The translations under genes were made by a program, and so were the position numbers. A stretch of DNA of 9,158 nucleotides, taken from NCBI GenBank assembly GCA_021805275.1, contig JAJZFQ010000276.1, forward strand, positions 1-9,158, read 5' to 3'. Under the pieces are notes generated by a model. It had not been told where the DNA came from and did no database searches. It worked only from the letters and a program-made list of their open reading frames with translations. This DNA comes from Pseudomonadota bacterium (GTDB lineage: Bacteria; Pseudomonadota; Gammaproteobacteria; Steroidobacterales; Steroidobacteraceae). Each line of letters starts with the position of its first letter. The stretch's first letter is position 1. This document shows positions 1 to 6,401 of the stretch, one piece after another.

Positions 1-326
1 TGTTGAGCGCCGGCTCGCGCCCCTCGCGCGTCAATCCCTACGCGATCGAGGCGATGCGCGAGGTCGGCATCGACATCACCGGGCATCGATCGAAGTCGGT
101 CAGCGAGATCGATCCGGCCAGCGTCGACCTCGTGGTGACGCTGTGCGCCGAGGAGGTCTGCCCGGTGCTGCCGGGCCGGGTGCGCCGTCTGCACTGGCCG
201 ATCGATGATCCGGCGAGCGAGGATCCGGCACTCGCACCGGAGCAACTCCTGGGGCGCTTTCGCACCGCGCGGGAGGCAATCCGCAGCCGTCTGGTGGCGC
301 TGGCGGGGGAACTCACCCCGTCTTGA
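1..326 (+). CDS. arsC: Arsenate reductase ArsC, low-molecular-weight phosphatase type (5' truncated)
   Basis: The reading frame is open to the left edge, and the first complete codon (TTG at 3-5) is an internal Leu, so the true start and the P-loop (CX5R) catalytic Cys lie outside the window. The visible 107 residues match the C-terminal part of cytoplasmic arsenate reductases that convert arsenate to arsenite. Seen: [10 protein letters not shown] near the left end, [11 protein letters not shown] (visible residues 23-33), [15 protein letters not shown] (44-58) and HWPIDDPAS, the ArsC counterpart of the W-x-x-x-DP(A) segment. Cys48 and Cys53 sit where thioredoxin-coupled ArsC proteins carry their relay cysteines, although the spacing (C-x4-C) is shorter than the C-x6-C that I recall for the Staphylococcus enzyme. 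The protein-tyrosine phosphatase alternative is less likely because of the CP and HW motifs. Its stop (324-326) lies inside the 3' end of the convergent fucD gene. It is probably unrelated to the fucose genes. Confidence 0.85.
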   Translation, partial: LSAGSRPSRVNPYAIEAMREVGIDITGHRSKSVSEIDPASVDLVVTLCAEEVCPVLPGRVRRLHWPIDDPASEDPALAPEQLLGRFRTAREAIRSRLVALAGELTPS

Positions 327-1644
327 GGGGAGGCGCTGCGGGCGGCGCGAGTGGCTGCCACGCAGCGCCGGTGGGGAAGCGATAGCGGAGGAGTGTTTCG
401 GGACGCATCTGCGCCGAGAAGCCTGCGGCCGCGGGCGCGCGGTAGCGACCCTGGCGCACCTCGACCGGATCGATGAAGTGCTCGTGCAGATGGTCGACGT
501 ACTCGATGGCGCGCTCGTCCATCCGGCCGCTGATCGCCACGTAATCGGCCATGGCGAGGTGCTGGACGAGTTCGCACAGTCCGACGCCGCCCGCGTGCGG
601 AAAGACACGCACCCCGAACTTCGCGGCCATCAGGAGGATGGCCAGGTTCTCGTTGACTCCGCCGACCCGCGTCGCATCGATCTGCAACAGATCGACGGCG
701 CGAGCCTGCAGCAGCTGTTTGAACATGACGCGGTTGTGCGTGTGCTCGCCGGTGGAGATCGGCATCGGGGCCACCGCTTGGCGGATGGCGGCATGTCCGA
801 GGATGTCATCGGGACTGGTGGGCTCTTCGGCCCAGGCGATATCGAAGCCGGCGAGCGCCTGCAGCCAGGGGATGGCCGTGCGCACGTCCCAGCGCTGGTT
901 GGCGTCGATCGCGATCGCCACGCCCGGTCCGGCCGCGGCGCGGGCGATCTGGCAGCGACGCACGTCGTCCTCGAGGTTCCGGCCCACTTTGAGCTTCAGC
1001 GTGCGAAAGCCATCCGCGACCGCCTCTCGGGTGAGGGTGGCGAGCTTCTCATCCGAGTAGCCGAGCCACCCGGGTGATGTCGTGTAGGCGGGATAGCCGT
1101 GCGCGAGCAGCGTTGCGGTCCGCTCGCGGCGGCCCTCGGCGGCGACCGTCAATAGGGAGAGCGCCTCGGCGGGCGTCAGGGCATCGCTGATGTAGCGGAA
1201 GTCGATCAGGTCGACGAGCGCTGCGGGACTCATCTCCCCGAGCAGTCGCCAGAGCGGCTTGCGGGCGCGCCGTGCGGCCAGATCCCAAACGGCATTCACG
1301 ACCGCGCCGACGGCCATGTGCATCACACCTTTCTCGGGTCCCAACCACCGCAGTTGCGAATCATCGGTGAGCGACCGGGCAAACCCGCCGAGATCCTCCA
1401 GCGTCCGTTCGACGTCGCGTCCCACTACCCGGTGCGCCAGAGCGTCCAGCGCGGCCGTCTGCACGTCGTTTCCGCGTCCGATGGTGAAGACGAAGCCGTG
1501 ACCCTGCAACTGCGGCTGATCGGTGCGCAGGATGAGGTAGGCGGCGGAGTAGTCCGGGTCCGGGTTCATCGCATCGGAGCCGTCGAGCTGCGCGGAGGTC
1601 GGGAAGCGGATGTCGTGGGTCTCGAGTGCCGTGATCACGGGCAT
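313..1644 (-). CDS. fucD: L-fuconate dehydratase (enolase superfamily)
   Basis: A 443-residue cytoplasmic enzyme of the mandelate racemase/enolase superfamily, predicted to dehydrate L-fuconate to 2-keto-3-deoxy-L-fuconate (EC 4.2.1.68). Its length matches characterised FucD proteins (about 440). The N-terminal capping domain (about 1-150) contains the [13 protein letters not shown] segment (48-60). The barrel carries the expected residues: KLK at 217-219 (Lys219 as base), Asp247 in IDANQRW, Glu273 in WAEEPTSP and Glu300 in STGEHTHNR as Mg2+ ligands, and His350 in FPHAGGVGL. Each is one position below the numbers I recall for Xanthomonas FucD (K220, D248, E274, E301, H351), which strongly supports the specific call over other sugar-acid dehydratases. 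The ATG overlaps the upstream lactonase stop by 10 bases, and an AAGG sits about 10 bases before it. It is the last gene of the minus operon and ends 14 bases inside the convergent arsC. Confidence 0.94.
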   Translation of the reverse strand: MPVITALETHDIRFPTSAQLDGSDAMNPDPDYSAAYLILRTDQPQLQGHGFVFTIGRGNDVQTAALDALAHRVVGRDVERTLEDLGGFARSLTDDSQLRWLGPEKGVMHMAVGAVVNAVWDLAARRARKPLWRLLGEMSPAALVDLIDFRYISDALTPAEALSLLTVAAEGRRERTATLLAHGYPAYTTSPGWLGYSDEKLATLTREAVADGFRTLKLKVGRNLEDDVRRCQIARAAAGPGVAIAIDANQRWDVRTAIPWLQALAGFDIAWAEEPTSPDDILGHAAIRQAVAPMPISTGEHTHNRVMFKQLLQARAVDLLQIDATRVGGVNENLAILLMAAKFGVRVFPHAGGVGLCELVQHLAMADYVAISGRMDERAIEYVDHLHEHFIDPVEVRQGRYRAPAAAGFSAQMRPETLLRYRFPTGAAWQPLAPPAAPPLKTG

Positions 1645-2504
1645 GGAGTGCAGCCTTGTGCGAAAGAGGAGACATCGAGCCGGTAGAGGCGCACGGCGGT
1701 GTGCCGGAACACATCGTCTTCATGTCCCGGGGCGTGGCGCCGAACCAGTTCGAGCGCCAGATCGAGCCACTGGCCGTAGGATGATCTGAGCGTCAGGACC
1801 GGCCAGTCGCTGCCCCAGAGGATGCGTTCGGGACCGAAGTGTCGAAACAGCGTCGCGACGATCCCCTCGAGCGCCGCTGCGCCGGCGCCCGCGGGCGCCT
1901 CGCTGAGCAGTCCGGAGAGCTTGCAGTACAGCGGGGTTGTGCGAGCCAGGGCTGCGATCTGCTCGGCCCAGGGGGCCGCGGCGTGTGCCGCCGGATCGGG
2001 CTTCCCGGCGTGATTCAGTACGGCGCGCAACTGCGGATGTCGGCGCAGGCGAGCGGCCAGCGCGGGCAGGTGCCGGGGCCGGACCAACGCATCGAAGACG
2101 AGATCGCCCTCGATGAGGGCATCGAAGGCGGGATCGAGTGCGGGGCGGGCCAACCAGTCGGGATCCTGAAGGTCCTGGACCATCGGCCGCAGCCCCTTGA
2201 GGTAGCCTCCGGAGGCCTGGGCGAGGGCGCGGATGCGCTCGGGCGCCTGCGGGGCGTCGAACGCCACCCAGCCGACGACGCCGGCGATGAACGGGTGTGC
2301 GCGGGCGAGCTCGAAGAGGAACAGACTCTCCGCTTCGCTCGGCGCGGCCTGCACGAGCACCGTGGCGCGCACGTCGGCCTGCGCCAGTGCCGCTGTCAGG
2401 TCGGCCGGCTCGAAGTCGCGATAGAGCGCACCGGCGGCCGGGGTGAGCCCACTGTAATCGCCGCGTGCGAGCCGCCAGAAATGCTGGTGGGCATCGACCC
2501 GCAT
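1635..2504 (-). CDS. L-fuconolactone hydrolase (COG3618 amidohydrolase family)
   Basis: A 289-residue cytoplasmic TIM-barrel hydrolase of the amidohydrolase-2 / 2-pyrone-4,6-dicarboxylate lactonase-like group. It is predicted to open L-fucono-1,5-lactone to L-fuconate. Seen: the N-terminal metal-type motif DAHQHFW (His6, His8), LRPMVQD (105-111), LNHAGKPD with His165, YCKLSG (193-198) and the C-terminal WGSDWPV with Asp233, all hallmarks of this family. I chose the ATG at 2504. A GTG codon directly before it (2507) is in frame, but the ATG forms a TGATG junction with the stop of the upstream reductase, typical of translational coupling, and no Shine-Dalgarno sequence is visible. Substrate specificity is inferred from its position between a sugar dehydrogenase and fucD. 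A related sugar-lactone substrate (for example from D-arabinose, same configuration) is possible. The end overlaps fucD by 10 bases. Confidence 0.88.
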   Translation of the reverse strand: MRVDAHQHFWRLARGDYSGLTPAAGALYRDFEPADLTAALAQADVRATVLVQAAPSEAESLFLFELARAHPFIAGVVGWVAFDAPQAPERIRALAQASGGYLKGLRPMVQDLQDPDWLARPALDPAFDALIEGDLVFDALVRPRHLPALAARLRRHPQLRAVLNHAGKPDPAAHAAAPWAEQIAALARTTPLYCKLSGLLSEAPAGAGAAALEGIVATLFRHFGPERILWGSDWPVLTLRSSYGQWLDLALELVRRHAPGHEDDVFRHTAVRLYRLDVSSFAQGCTPCP

Positions 2505-3565
2505 CACGGGGTGGGGAGTGCGGCGGCGAGGACTCCGGCGTCGCGCAGTCGCTCCCAGAGCGAGGCCGGCAACGGCGTGCGCGTGCGCTCGACGGTGCTC
2601 GCGGCTTCCTGCGCAGAGCGAATGCCTGCGATGACCGACACCACCGCCGGGTGCGCCAGGGGGAACTGTAGCGCCGCTGCACCGACGTCGACGCCTTCCT
2701 CGGCACAGATCTGGTACACGCGCTCGGCACGCTGGCGCGTGGCGGCATCGACGGGGAGGTAATTATAGGTCTCCCCCGGTGCGTTCGGTGCCGCGAGCAG
2801 CCCGGAGTTGAAGGGTCCGCCGATGAGCACGCCGACGCCGCGGCGCAGCGCCTCCTCGAGCACCCCGCCGCCGGGCCCGGTGGCACCGAGATTCTGTTCG
2901 AGCAGCGTGTAGCGTCCGGCGAGCAGGAGGTAATCGAGAGGGAATCGCGGCAGGATCTCGAGGCATACGGCCGCCTCGTTCACGCCGATGCCAATGGCGC
3001 GGCACACGCCCGTGGCCTTCAAGTGCGCCATCGCCGGAAGCGCCTCCTCGAGCGCCTGACGCAGCATGCGCTCGTGCTGTGCGCCATGCGTCTCGCGACC
3101 CACGTCATGCAACAGCAGAATGTCGACGCGCGTGCGGCGCAGCCGCTCGAGGCTCGACTCGAGCGAGCGCAGAACGCCTTCGCGCGAGTAGTCGAACAGC
3201 GCGCGCTGCCCGCGGACCTCGAATCCGTCGCCGGGCGCAGCGCCGTCTTCGGCCGGCACGATGCGCCGGCCGACCTTGGTGGAAATGATCACCCCGTCGG
3301 GCGTCGGGCCGCCAAGCGCCGCGCCGAGACGGCGCTCGCTGAGACCGTAGCCGTAGAACGGTGCGGTGTCGAAATAGCGCACGCCGAGCGCGAGGGCCTG
3401 CTCGATCGCCTGCGCCGCGCTCTGATCGGAGAGAGCGTGGTAGAGGTTGCCGAGCGCCGCACCGCCGAAACCCAGGGCCGGGACGGCGAGCGCGGCTGCG
3501 GGCCGGGACCGCCGGGCCGTCGCAGACGCTGGGTGCACAGATCGGGTCGGCGGTTCAGAATTCAT
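2504..3565 (-). CDS. Aldo/keto reductase, L-fucose / D-threo-aldose 1-dehydrogenase type
   Basis: A 353-residue NAD(P)-dependent aldo/keto reductase, predicted to oxidise C1 of L-fucose to the lactone (as in D-threo-aldose 1-dehydrogenase, EC 1.1.1.122). The full catalytic tetrad is present: Asp66 and Tyr71 in YFDTAPFYGYGLSE, Lys97 in ISTKVG and His153 in LLLHDVG. The core starts near residue 28 with VPALGFGGAALGNLY, and the C-terminal cofactor-binding segment is SVIAGIRSAQEA (310-321). LPVDAATRQRAERVYQICAEEGV is typical of the L-fucose dehydrogenase/pyridoxal dehydrogenase subgroup. The first 17 residues or so are a charged, Ser/Pro-rich extension. The ATG at 3565 is the first in-frame start and has no clear Shine-Dalgarno, only AT-rich sequence. 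GTG at codon 10 is an alternative. It is the first gene of the minus operon, divergent from the IclR-type gene. Fucose as substrate is inferred from subgroup resemblance and neighbours. Confidence 0.9.
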   Translation of the reverse strand: MNSEPPTRSVHPASATARRSRPAAALAVPALGFGGAALGNLYHALSDQSAAQAIEQALALGVRYFDTAPFYGYGLSERRLGAALGGPTPDGVIISTKVGRRIVPAEDGAAPGDGFEVRGQRALFDYSREGVLRSLESSLERLRRTRVDILLLHDVGRETHGAQHERMLRQALEEALPAMAHLKATGVCRAIGIGVNEAAVCLEILPRFPLDYLLLAGRYTLLEQNLGATGPGGGVLEEALRRGVGVLIGGPFNSGLLAAPNAPGETYNYLPVDAATRQRAERVYQICAEEGVDVGAAALQFPLAHPAVVSVIAGIRSAQEAASTVERTRTPLPASLWERLRDAGVLAAALPTP

Positions 3566-3579
3566 AAATAAAAAGAGGT

Positions 3580-3641
3580 TCTACGGGTAAGATACACCGA
3601 TGCGACGCCGACCTGTCAAGGGCGCCTCGTCCTGCCGTAGA
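3580..3641. repeat. 7-base inverted repeat flanking the divergent promoter
   Basis: TCTACGG at 3580-3586 and its exact reverse complement CCGTAGA at 3635-3641 are separated by 48 bases. One arm falls at the predicted transcription start of the minus operon and the other just upstream of its -35 element. This layout could suit two operator half-sites for a dimeric or tetrameric regulator such as the adjacent IclR-type protein. The arms are short, so chance is a real alternative. Confidence 0.3.
3589..3619 (-). promoter_or_regulatory. Candidate sigma-70 promoter of the minus-strand fucose operon
   Basis: Read on the minus strand, an exact TTGACA (complement of 3614-3619) is followed after 17 bases by TGTATC, or after 19 bases by TATCTT (complement of 3589-3594). 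The -35 is perfect, but the -10 is only 3-4 of 6. Transcription would start near 3580-3585, leaving a leader of about 15-20 bases rich in T and A before the ATG at 3565. The location in the 109-base divergent gap suits an operon promoter. Not experimentally supported. Confidence 0.5.
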
Positions 3642-3674
3642 CTCGCTCGGCTCAACATCACGAGGGAGTGACTC

Positions 3675-4436
3675 ATGCCGCTGATGCGTCCGTACCGGGC
3701 CCCGGCCCTGGAAAAAGGGCTCGAGATTCTCGAGTTCCTCGCGCCGCAGCCCGGGCCGGTGACTCTGTCGGAGATCTCCGCCGGCCTCGGCCGTTCCAAG
3801 AGCGAGCTGTACCGGATGCTGCAGGTGCTCGAGGAGCGCGGCTATCTGCGCCGCGCACCGGGCACGGAGGGCTACCAGCTGAGCAACCGCCTGTTCATGC
3901 TCGGCATGGAGCATCCGCCGGTAAAGGGTCTGATGGAGGTGGCGCCGGCGCACATGCACGAGTTGGCCGACGCCATCCTGCAGCCCTGTCATCTCGCGGT
4001 CGCCTCCGAGGAGTTCATCGTCGTCATCGCCCGCGTGGAATCCCCGCACGACATCGGTTTCATGGTCCGGGTCGGGCACCGCCGTCCGATTCCGCACTCG
4101 ACCTCCGGTCTGGTGCTGTTCGCCTTCCAGAGCGAATCGGTGCGCGAGCAGTGGCTGCAGATGCTCGAGCGCAAAGCCGTCACGTTCACGCGCAAGCGGA
4201 TGATCAGCGCGGCGCGCACCATTCGCACCCGCGGCTACGTGAGCATCGCGAGCGAGGTGGTCGGCTGCGTGACGGACCTGTCGGCGCCCATTGTGCTGCG
4301 CGGTACGGCGATCGCAGCCCTCACCGTTCCATTCGTCGAGCGCCGCGGGGCGAACAAGGCGGCACGCGAGCAGGCGATCGGGCGGCTGTGCGCTGCAGCC
4401 GAGCGGATCTCACGCACGCTCGATCACGGCGCTTGA
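3675..4436 (+). CDS. IclR-family transcriptional regulator of the fucose locus
   Basis: A 253-residue protein with the normal IclR-family length and order. The N-terminal winged helix-turn-helix (about 7-70) shows ALEKGLEILEFLA, then the helix-turn-helix LSEISAGLGRSKSELYRMLQVLEERGYL (31-58) and the wing GYQLSN. It is followed by an IclR effector-binding domain (about 85-250) with HMHELADAILQPCHLAVA, GHRRPIPHSTSGLVLFAF and RTRGYVSIASEVVGCVTDLSAPI. These proteins bind DNA as dimers or tetramers and sense a small metabolite. Here a fucose catabolic intermediate such as L-fuconate or ketodeoxyfuconate is inferred only from context. The start is fixed by a strong Shine-Dalgarno, GAGGGAG at 3662-3668, six bases before ATG. 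The gene is divergent from the catabolic operon and co-directional with fucP, with a 118-base gap that holds its own promoter candidate. No convincing promoter was found for this gene itself. Confidence 0.92.
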   Translation: MPLMRPYRAPALEKGLEILEFLAPQPGPVTLSEISAGLGRSKSELYRMLQVLEERGYLRRAPGTEGYQLSNRLFMLGMEHPPVKGLMEVAPAHMHELADAILQPCHLAVASEEFIVVIARVESPHDIGFMVRVGHRRPIPHSTSGLVLFAFQSESVREQWLQMLERKAVTFTRKRMISAARTIRTRGYVSIASEVVGCVTDLSAPIVLRGTAIAALTVPFVERRGANKAAREQAIGRLCAAAERISRTLDHGA

Positions 4437-4462
4437 CGGCGTCGCGGAACGGGTTTTATATG
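4433..4462 (+). promoter_or_regulatory. Candidate promoter of fucP and downstream genes
   Basis: TTGACG (4433-4438, 5 of 6 to the -35 consensus) and TATATG (4457-4462, 4 of 6 to the -10) are separated by 18 bases. The -35 overlaps the stop codon of the regulator gene. The expected start is near 4469, giving a leader of about 85 bases before the fucP ATG. The AT-rich TTTTATAT stands out from the GC-rich surroundings, supporting a functional role. Confidence 0.5.
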
Positions 4463-4478
4463 TGGAGTACGATTTCAC
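4462..4478. promoter_or_regulatory. Imperfect palindrome, candidate IclR-type operator
   Basis: GTGGAGTACGATTTCAC is an imperfect inverted repeat: GTGGAGT, three central bases, ATTTCAC, with 5 of 7 arm positions paired. It lies directly after the -10 element, over the expected transcription start, where a repressor would block initiation. Its G-G-A ... T-T-C shape loosely recalls the TGGAAAT-N-ATTTCCA site known for E. coli IclR. Regulator assignment is inference from adjacency. Confidence 0.35.
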
Positions 4479-4554
4479 CAGCGAGAACTGGCGTGGCGCC
4501 GTCCCGGGGGATGCGCAAGCGCCGGCACTGAGCGGGTTGGGCAGGGGGGCGGTG

Positions 4555-5862
4555 ATGTACGAAGTGGAGGGCACCGTGGCGACACGCGCCGGCACTCTCG
4601 CCGAGCGTGCGCGGCGCGGCGTGCTGCCGCTCGTGCTGATCGTGAGCCTGTTCTTCCTGTGGGGCGTGGCGAACAACCTCAATGACATTCTGATCCGCCA
4701 GTTCAAGCGCGCCTTCGAGCTCACCGACCTGCAGTCCGGGTTGGTCCAGTCGGCGTTCTATCTCGGCTACTTTCTCTGTGCCCTGCCGGCCGGACTGATG
4801 ATGCGTCGGTACGGCTACAAGGCCGGGATCGTGCTCGGGCTGTTGCTGTACGCCGCGGGTGCCTTGCTCTTCTACCCCGCGGCGCAACTGCGCACGTACG
4901 GGTTCTTCCTCTTCGCGCTGTTCGTCATTGCGAGCGGTTTGTCCTTTCTCGAGACCTCGGCCAACCCTTTCGTCACGGTGCTGGGTGCACCCGAGGGGGC
5001 CGAGCGGCGGCTGAACTTCGCCCAGGCGTTCAACCCGCTCGGCTCGATCGCCGGGGTGGCGATCGGCCGGTTTTTCATCTTCTCGGTGGCCCCTGACACC
5101 CGGGCCCAACTTGCGGCGCTGAGTCCGACGGCACGGGCGGCCTACTACGGCGCGCAGACCCGGGTGGTCCAGATGCCCTACGTGCTGATCGGCGTGACGG
5201 TCATTGCACTGGCGGTGCTCATCGCGGCAACGCGCTTTCCGCTGGCGCAGGACGGTGCGCTCGGGACACACCCGCAGCGCAGCGGGTGGCGCGCGTTGCT
5301 GATGCGACCACGGCTTGCGTTCGCCGTCGTGGCGCAGTTTTTCTACGTCGGGGCGCAGGTGGGGGTGTGGAGTTATCTGATCCGCTACGCCGAGGGCACG
5401 ATCCCGGGCACCGCCGATCGGACCGGCGCGGACTATCTGCTCCTCTCGCTGGTGCTGTTCATGTTCGGGCGCTTCGCCGGCACGGCGCTGATGCGGCGGG
5501 TGGCCCCGGCCCGGCTGCTGGCGCAGTTCGCGGCGATCAACGCGCTGCTGGCGGCGCTCGCCGTCGCCGTGCCGGGACGGATCGGACTGACCGCGCTGAT
5601 CGCCATGAGCTTCTTCATGTCCGTGATGTACCCGACGATCTTCGCACTCGGCGTGCAGGGTCTTGGCGAGCTGCGCAAGCTGGCCGCCTCGCTGCTGGTG
5701 ATGGCCATCATCGGCGGGGCGGTGCTGACCCCAGCGATGGGCGCGCTCTCGGGCTGGGCCGGCATCCGTGCATCGATGGCGGTACCGCTGATCGGATTTG
5801 TCGTCGTGCTGGCGTTCGCGGTGTACGTGCAGCATCTGAGTGTTCGGGAGAAATTCGTATGA
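4555..5862 (+). CDS. fucP: L-fucose:proton symporter FucP (major facilitator superfamily)
   Basis: A 435-residue inner-membrane transporter with about 12 hydrophobic segments from residue 23 onward, nearly the length of E. coli FucP (438). It imports L-fucose with a proton. The residues known to matter in E. coli FucP are all present with a constant offset of two: Asp44 in ANNLNDIL (D46), Glu133 in LETSANPF (E135), Gln157 and Asn160 in NFAQAFNPLGS (Q159, N162). QFFYVGAQVGVWSYLIRYAE (261-280), YPTIFALG (359-366) and VMAIIGGAVLTPAMG (382-396) are also typical. The frame stays open 88 codons upstream, but that part overlaps the regulator and does not resemble the family. I chose ATG 4555, preceded by a G-rich AGGGGGG (4543-4549) and giving the family length. 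The ATGA overlap with the next gene indicates co-translation. Related hexose or sugar substrates are possible, but context favours fucose. Confidence 0.94.
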   Translation: MYEVEGTVATRAGTLAERARRGVLPLVLIVSLFFLWGVANNLNDILIRQFKRAFELTDLQSGLVQSAFYLGYFLCALPAGLMMRRYGYKAGIVLGLLLYAAGALLFYPAAQLRTYGFFLFALFVIASGLSFLETSANPFVTVLGAPEGAERRLNFAQAFNPLGSIAGVAIGRFFIFSVAPDTRAQLAALSPTARAAYYGAQTRVVQMPYVLIGVTVIALAVLIAATRFPLAQDGALGTHPQRSGWRALLMRPRLAFAVVAQFFYVGAQVGVWSYLIRYAEGTIPGTADRTGADYLLLSLVLFMFGRFAGTALMRRVAPARLLAQFAAINALLAALAVAVPGRIGLTALIAMSFFMSVMYPTIFALGVQGLGELRKLAASLLVMAIIGGAVLTPAMGALSGWAGIRASMAVPLIGFVVVLAFAVYVQHLSVREKFV

Positions 5863-6401
5863 AGCGTCTGGTGTTCGCGTTGGATCTGGTCGATGACCGT
5901 GAGGCGATCGCCGAGTACGAGGCCTGGCATCAGGCCGGTCGAGTCTGGCCGACGGTGCTCGAATCGTTGCGCGCCTGCGGACTGGAGAACGTGGAGATCT
6001 TCCGCACCGGCAACCGGCTGTGCCTGATCATGGATGCGCCGGAGACGTTCTGCCTCGAGGCGAAGGCCGCCGCCGATGCCGTGAATCCGGAAGTGCAGGC
6101 GTGGGAGCGGCTGATGTGGCGGTTTCAGCGTGCACTCCCGTGGGCCGCGCCGGGCCAGAAATGGGTGCCGATGCCGCGGATGTTCTCTCTGGCGCAGCTC
6201 AGCGCGCCGGCGGCCCCGGCGCCGGCGGCCGAGGTCGCGACGCGGCGCAAACCCGTGCCGATGCATGCGCCGCGGACCGGACTGCCGCGCAGCGAATCGC
6301 GCGCGGTGGTGCGCGGACGGGCGGAATTCCTGGCGTTTCGTGCGGCGACGCCGACGGTGGACCGATCGGGCGCCGAGCACGTGGCCCGCAGGTCCAAATG
6401 A
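5859..6401 (+). CDS. L-fucose mutarotase, L-rhamnose mutarotase (RhaM) family, with C-terminal extension
   Basis: A 180-residue protein whose first 114 residues or so form a RhaM-type (COG3254) alpha/beta-barrel mutarotase, interconverting pyranose anomers so that the dehydrogenase can use all imported sugar. Seen: FALDLVDDREAIAEYEAWH (6-24, His24), VWPTVLESLRACGLENVEIF (29-48) with Trp30, GNRLCLIMDAPE (51-62), WERLMWRFQRALPWA (82-96) and PMPRMFSLAQL (104-114), the usual end of the family. Residues 115-180 are an Ala/Pro/Arg-rich tail of about 66 residues with no recognisable domain, so the protein is much longer than the usual 100-115. The ATG shares ATGA with the fucP stop, and GGGAG (5846-5850) is its Shine-Dalgarno. 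The 3' end overlaps the esterase start by ATGA. It is unrelated to the classical FucU mutarotase fold. Fucose specificity comes from context, and rhamnose or another deoxysugar is possible. Confidence 0.87.
   Translation: MKRLVFALDLVDDREAIAEYEAWHQAGRVWPTVLESLRACGLENVEIFRTGNRLCLIMDAPETFCLEAKAAADAVNPEVQAWERLMWRFQRALPWAAPGQKWVPMPRMFSLAQLSAPAAPAPAAEVATRRKPVPMHAPRTGLPRSESRAVVRGRAEFLAFRAATPTVDRSGAEHVARRSK

Noticed and set aside
205..1077. A 290-codon plus-strand frame opposite fucD
   Set aside because: Antisense shadow: fucD has every catalytic residue in place, while this frame has no family features.
3566..3674. Promoter for the regulator on the plus strand (TAAGAT at 3588 or TAGACT at 3638)
   Set aside because: Neither -10-like hexamer has an acceptable -35 at 16-19 bases upstream.
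4291..4554. An 88-codon upstream extension of the fucP frame
   Set aside because: It overlaps the regulator in another frame, has no family resemblance and would place a charged stretch before the first membrane segment. ATG 4555 gives the known FucP length.
4456..5835. A 459-codon open frame on the minus strand opposite fucP
   Set aside because: Its His/Arg/Gln/Glu-rich composition is typical of an antisense frame of a GC-rich membrane protein gene; no motif, no ribosome site.
5286..5858. Upstream extension of the mutarotase frame
   Set aside because: It lies within fucP, is Arg/Gly-rich nonsense, and the ATG at 5859 with GGGAG begins a typical RhaM N-terminus.
6020..6397. Long in-frame extension upstream of the esterase
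   Set aside because: It runs over the mutarotase gene. A clear signal peptide and the ATGA junction place the start at 6398.
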